Shown: positions 13,509 to 15,162 of the stretch, in pieces
Layout: each line of letters starts with the position of its first letter
Numbering within the stretch: the first letter of the stretch is position 1
Assembly: GCA_021795055.1 (NCBI GenBank)
Contig: JAJYPW010000007.1
Location: 1-15,162 of the forward strand
Length of the DNA: 15,162 bases
Origin: Thermoplasmata archaeon
GTDB taxonomy: Archaea > Thermoplasmatota > Thermoplasmata > Thermoplasmatales > Thermoplasmataceae
Reading direction: 5' to 3'
The notes under the pieces: generated by a model
The model's input: the letters and a program-made list of their open reading frames with translations, nothing else
Databases searched by the model: none
Told to the model about the DNA's origin: nothing
Position numbers and translations under genes: made by a program

Positions 13509-14336
13509 ATGACCACAATCATTGACGGCAAGGCTCTGGCGAAGCTACTCGAAGATGATCTGAAGACAAAGTTCGGTTCTCTGGGGAGGCAGGTCAGGAT
13601 CTGCGAATTCAACACCACGGAATCTGAAGATTCCATATCCTATGGAAAGGCGAGGCAGGGTCTTGCAAAGAGACTTGGCATCACCATTGACAGGGTCACC
13701 GTCAGATCAGGATCAGCACAGCCAGAGGTCGAGGCGGAGCTTGCCAGGGCCTGCAGCTCAGGTTATGATTCCATTTTTGTGAGCATGCCCGTGGCAGGCG
13801 GGCTGGATCCATCCAGGCTGCAAGCAATGCTTCCGGCAAACCAGGACATGGACGGCCTGAGCCCGATCAACCTGGGCAACCTGATGCTCAAGGATGATTC
13901 CGTGTTTCCCGCGACCGCCAAGTCTATAGCTTACATAATTGACAGGCAGGATCTTCCAAAGGGCACGGAGGTGTGCATAATCAACCGATCGGTCATAATT
14001 GGCAGGCCACTTGCCATGGCGCTCCTCAACAGGGATTACTCCGTGACGGTATGCCATTCAAGGACTGATCGCCTCCAGGAGAAGGCCAGGAGGGCAAGGG
14101 TTGTGGTCTCGGCCACGGGAAAGGCAGGTTTCCTCACCGAGGATTACGTGACGAGTGAAAGCATAGTCATTGACGCATCAGTGAACAGCGTTGACCATAA
14201 GCTTGTGGGCGACAGTTCCCCATCGCTCAACGGGTTTGTGGACAGGATCACGCCTGTACCTGGCGGGGTAGGGCCTGTCACAAACGTCATGGCGTTTTAC
14301 AATGTTTACAACGGAATCAGAAGATCAATGGCGTAG
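13509..14336 (+). CDS. folD: Divergent FolD (methylene-tetrahydrofolate dehydrogenase/cyclohydrolase)
   Basis: A 275-residue enzyme of the FolD family, which interconverts 5,10-methylene- and 10-formyl-tetrahydrofolate. The NAD(P) domain is well kept: NRSVIIGRPLAMALL (family GRSxxVGxP), TVCHSRT, VVSATGKAGFL and the C-terminal TPVPGGVGPVTNVM. The catalytic half is changed. Tyr45 of the YxxxK motif is present, but the lysine position is Arg49; the Gln of VQLPLP is Ser92 (VSMPVAGG); Asp115 of KDVDG is kept (QDMDG). The lysine is needed for the cyclohydrolase reaction in studied FolD enzymes, so this protein may be dehydrogenase-only or use another C1 carrier (inference). It lies 6 nt after glucose dehydrogenase and ends just before a T-rich tract. 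Confidence 0.88.
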   Translation: MTTIIDGKALAKLLEDDLKTKFGSLGRQVRICEFNTTESEDSISYGKARQGLAKRLGITIDRVTVRSGSAQPEVEAELARACSSGYDSIFVSMPVAGGLDPSRLQAMLPANQDMDGLSPINLGNLMLKDDSVFPATAKSIAYIIDRQDLPKGTEVCIINRSVIIGRPLAMALLNRDYSVTVCHSRTDRLQEKARRARVVVSATGKAGFLTEDYVTSESIVIDASVNSVDHKLVGDSSPSLNGFVDRITPVPGGVGPVTNVMAFYNVYNGIRRSMA

Positions 14337-14339
14337 GAC

Positions 14340-14349
14340 TTTTTTATTT
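14340..14349 (+). terminator. T-rich terminator after folD
   Basis: TTTTTTATTT starts 4 nt after the folD stop. It is followed by a separate TATA box for nadE, suggesting that the gdh-folD transcript ends here. Confidence 0.5.
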
Positions 14350-14359
14350 GATTAAAAAA

Positions 14360-14369
14360 TTTATTTAAA
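14360..14369 (+). promoter_or_regulatory. TATA box of nadE
   Basis: TTTATTTAAA is centred about 24 bp upstream of ATG 14388, with no Shine-Dalgarno, consistent with a leaderless mRNA and with that start. Confidence 0.6.
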
Positions 14370-14387
14370 GAGCATACATTATCCACC

Positions 14388-15119
14388 ATGGGTTCTGGCG
14401 GTGCCGAAAAGGTTGTTGCCGAGATATCGGACTTTTTGGCAGGCATTTCCGCCGGCAGGGTTTTTGTGATAGGCGTCAGCACGGGCATAGACAGTTCCGT
14501 GGTTCTGACAATATGCTCCCGCATTCCGCACGCCACGATCCATGCATATTTCATGTTCGACACTGCCACTCCCGAAACGGATTTTACGGATCTTGCTGAA
14601 CTGGAGAAAAGAAGCGGAGTCAAAGTTGAGAGAATCGATATCTCCCCGATAGAAAGGGCTTACGAAGAGACGCTGGACGGAAGGCCTGACAGGAAGGTAT
14701 CCGGGAACCTGAAGGCAAGGATCAGGATGAGCATCCTTTATTACTTCGCAAACCTCTATTCAGGAATCGTGGTTGGCACCACAAACAGGTCAGAATACCT
14801 TACGGGATATTTCACTAAATTTGGCGACGGGGCATGCGATGTCGAGCCAATAATCCATCTTTACAAGGATGAAATCAGGGCTGTGGCAAAGCATCTGAAC
14901 CTCCCGGATCACATTGTGAAGAAGAGCCCTTCTGCCGGGTTATGGCCTGGGCAGACCGACGAGGCGGAACTTGGAATGACCTATGATCAACTTGATGGGG
15001 AACTCCGAAAACTGGAAGGTGGAGAGAGCAGTGTAAAAATTTCTAAAACGGTAATGGATATGATGGTTTCCAGCGAGCACAAGAGGAAAATGCCTCCGAG
15101 CCTTCTTGACAGACGGTAA
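14388..15119 (+). CDS. nadE: NH3-dependent NAD+ synthetase
   Basis: A 243-residue enzyme that amidates deamido-NAD+ to NAD+ with ATP, the last step of NAD synthesis. The N-type pyrophosphatase loop is GVSTGIDSS (29-37), where the family usually has SGGxDS, so Thr32 replaces a glycine. The conserved core GTTNRSEYLTGYFTKFGDG, the DVEPIIHLYKDEIR segment and the PSAGLWPGQTDEAELGMTYDQLD signature are intact. There is no glutaminase (nitrilase) domain, so ammonia is the expected nitrogen source. Length is near the usual archaeal size (~250-270), with a short N terminus. It has its own promoter after the folD terminator. From 15120 to the window end (43 nt) no gene can be assigned. Confidence 0.94.
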   Translation: MGSGGAEKVVAEISDFLAGISAGRVFVIGVSTGIDSSVVLTICSRIPHATIHAYFMFDTATPETDFTDLAELEKRSGVKVERIDISPIERAYEETLDGRPDRKVSGNLKARIRMSILYYFANLYSGIVVGTTNRSEYLTGYFTKFGDGACDVEPIIHLYKDEIRAVAKHLNLPDHIVKKSPSAGLWPGQTDEAELGMTYDQLDGELRKLEGGESSVKISKTVMDMMVSSEHKRKMPPSLLDRR

Positions 15120-15162
15120 GCATATTGGTATTCAGCTACGAGCAGTATTTCCAGCTGAGTTT

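Noticed and set aside
15125..15162. Possible start of a next gene (TTG, reading MVFSYEQYFQLSF)
   Set aside because: Only 12 full codons after the start are visible, another frame is equally open, and there is no clear promoter or ribosome binding site.

Overview
The window looks like a chromosomal segment of a Thermoplasmatales archaeon (Thermoplasma/Ferroplasma-like, probably a thermoacidophile). The evidence is archaeal EF-2 with its diphthamide loop, an archaeal PCNA clamp, a QueD-QueC pair (preQ0, the precursor of archaeosine), a Thermoplasma-type zinc glucose 1-dehydrogenase, a thioredoxin reductase lacking the usual NADPH motif, heavy use of AGG for arginine with a matching tRNA-Arg(CCT), and many starts about 24-28 bp downstream of a TATA box with no Shine-Dalgarno (leaderless transcripts). 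Genus cannot be settled from the sequence alone.

Layout. 1-475: 3' end of the EF-2 gene (+). 688-1143: hemerythrin-like protein (-), with a perfect 16-bp palindrome in its promoter. 1279-1353: tRNA-Arg(CCT). 1382-4027: large degenerate-P-loop ATPase with winged-helix and TPR regions (-). 4204-5374: hsp20 followed 10 nt later by a Phr/ArsR-like regulator (+), with a 7+7 bp inverted repeat between the hsp20 TATA box and its ribosome binding site. 5380-6114: PCNA (-), converging on the regulator. 6381-7548: queD and queC, overlapping (+). 7561-8532: malate dehydrogenase (-), divergent from a class I/II aminotransferase at 8615-9631 (+). 9615-10001: cysteine-rich winged-helix regulator (-), divergent from thioredoxin and thioredoxin reductase at 10096-11492 (+). 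11578-11952: small four-helix membrane protein (-). About 12080-12354: frameshifted remnant of an MFS sugar/metabolite transporter (+). 12417-14336: glucose 1-dehydrogenase and a divergent FolD (+). 14388-15119: NAD synthetase NadE (+).

How the genes fit together. Several loci concern redox and NAD(P): glucose dehydrogenase starts the non-phosphorylative Entner-Doudoroff route and makes NADPH, FolD is a folate-linked NAD(P) enzyme, NadE makes NAD, malate dehydrogenase is NAD-linked, and Trx/TrxR forms a thiol-reduction pair. The transporter remnant just upstream of glucose dehydrogenase suggests that a sugar-uptake gene once sat beside the sugar-oxidising gene and decayed. Two gene-plus-regulator modules stand out: hsp20 with its Phr-like regulator, and trx-trxB with a divergent Cys-rich regulator. 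Each has an inverted repeat placed where an operator would be expected.

I found no CRISPR array, intact insertion sequence, integrase or defence system. The window is mostly ordinary core genome, and its interest lies in regulatory sites, unusual active-site residues and one decayed gene.
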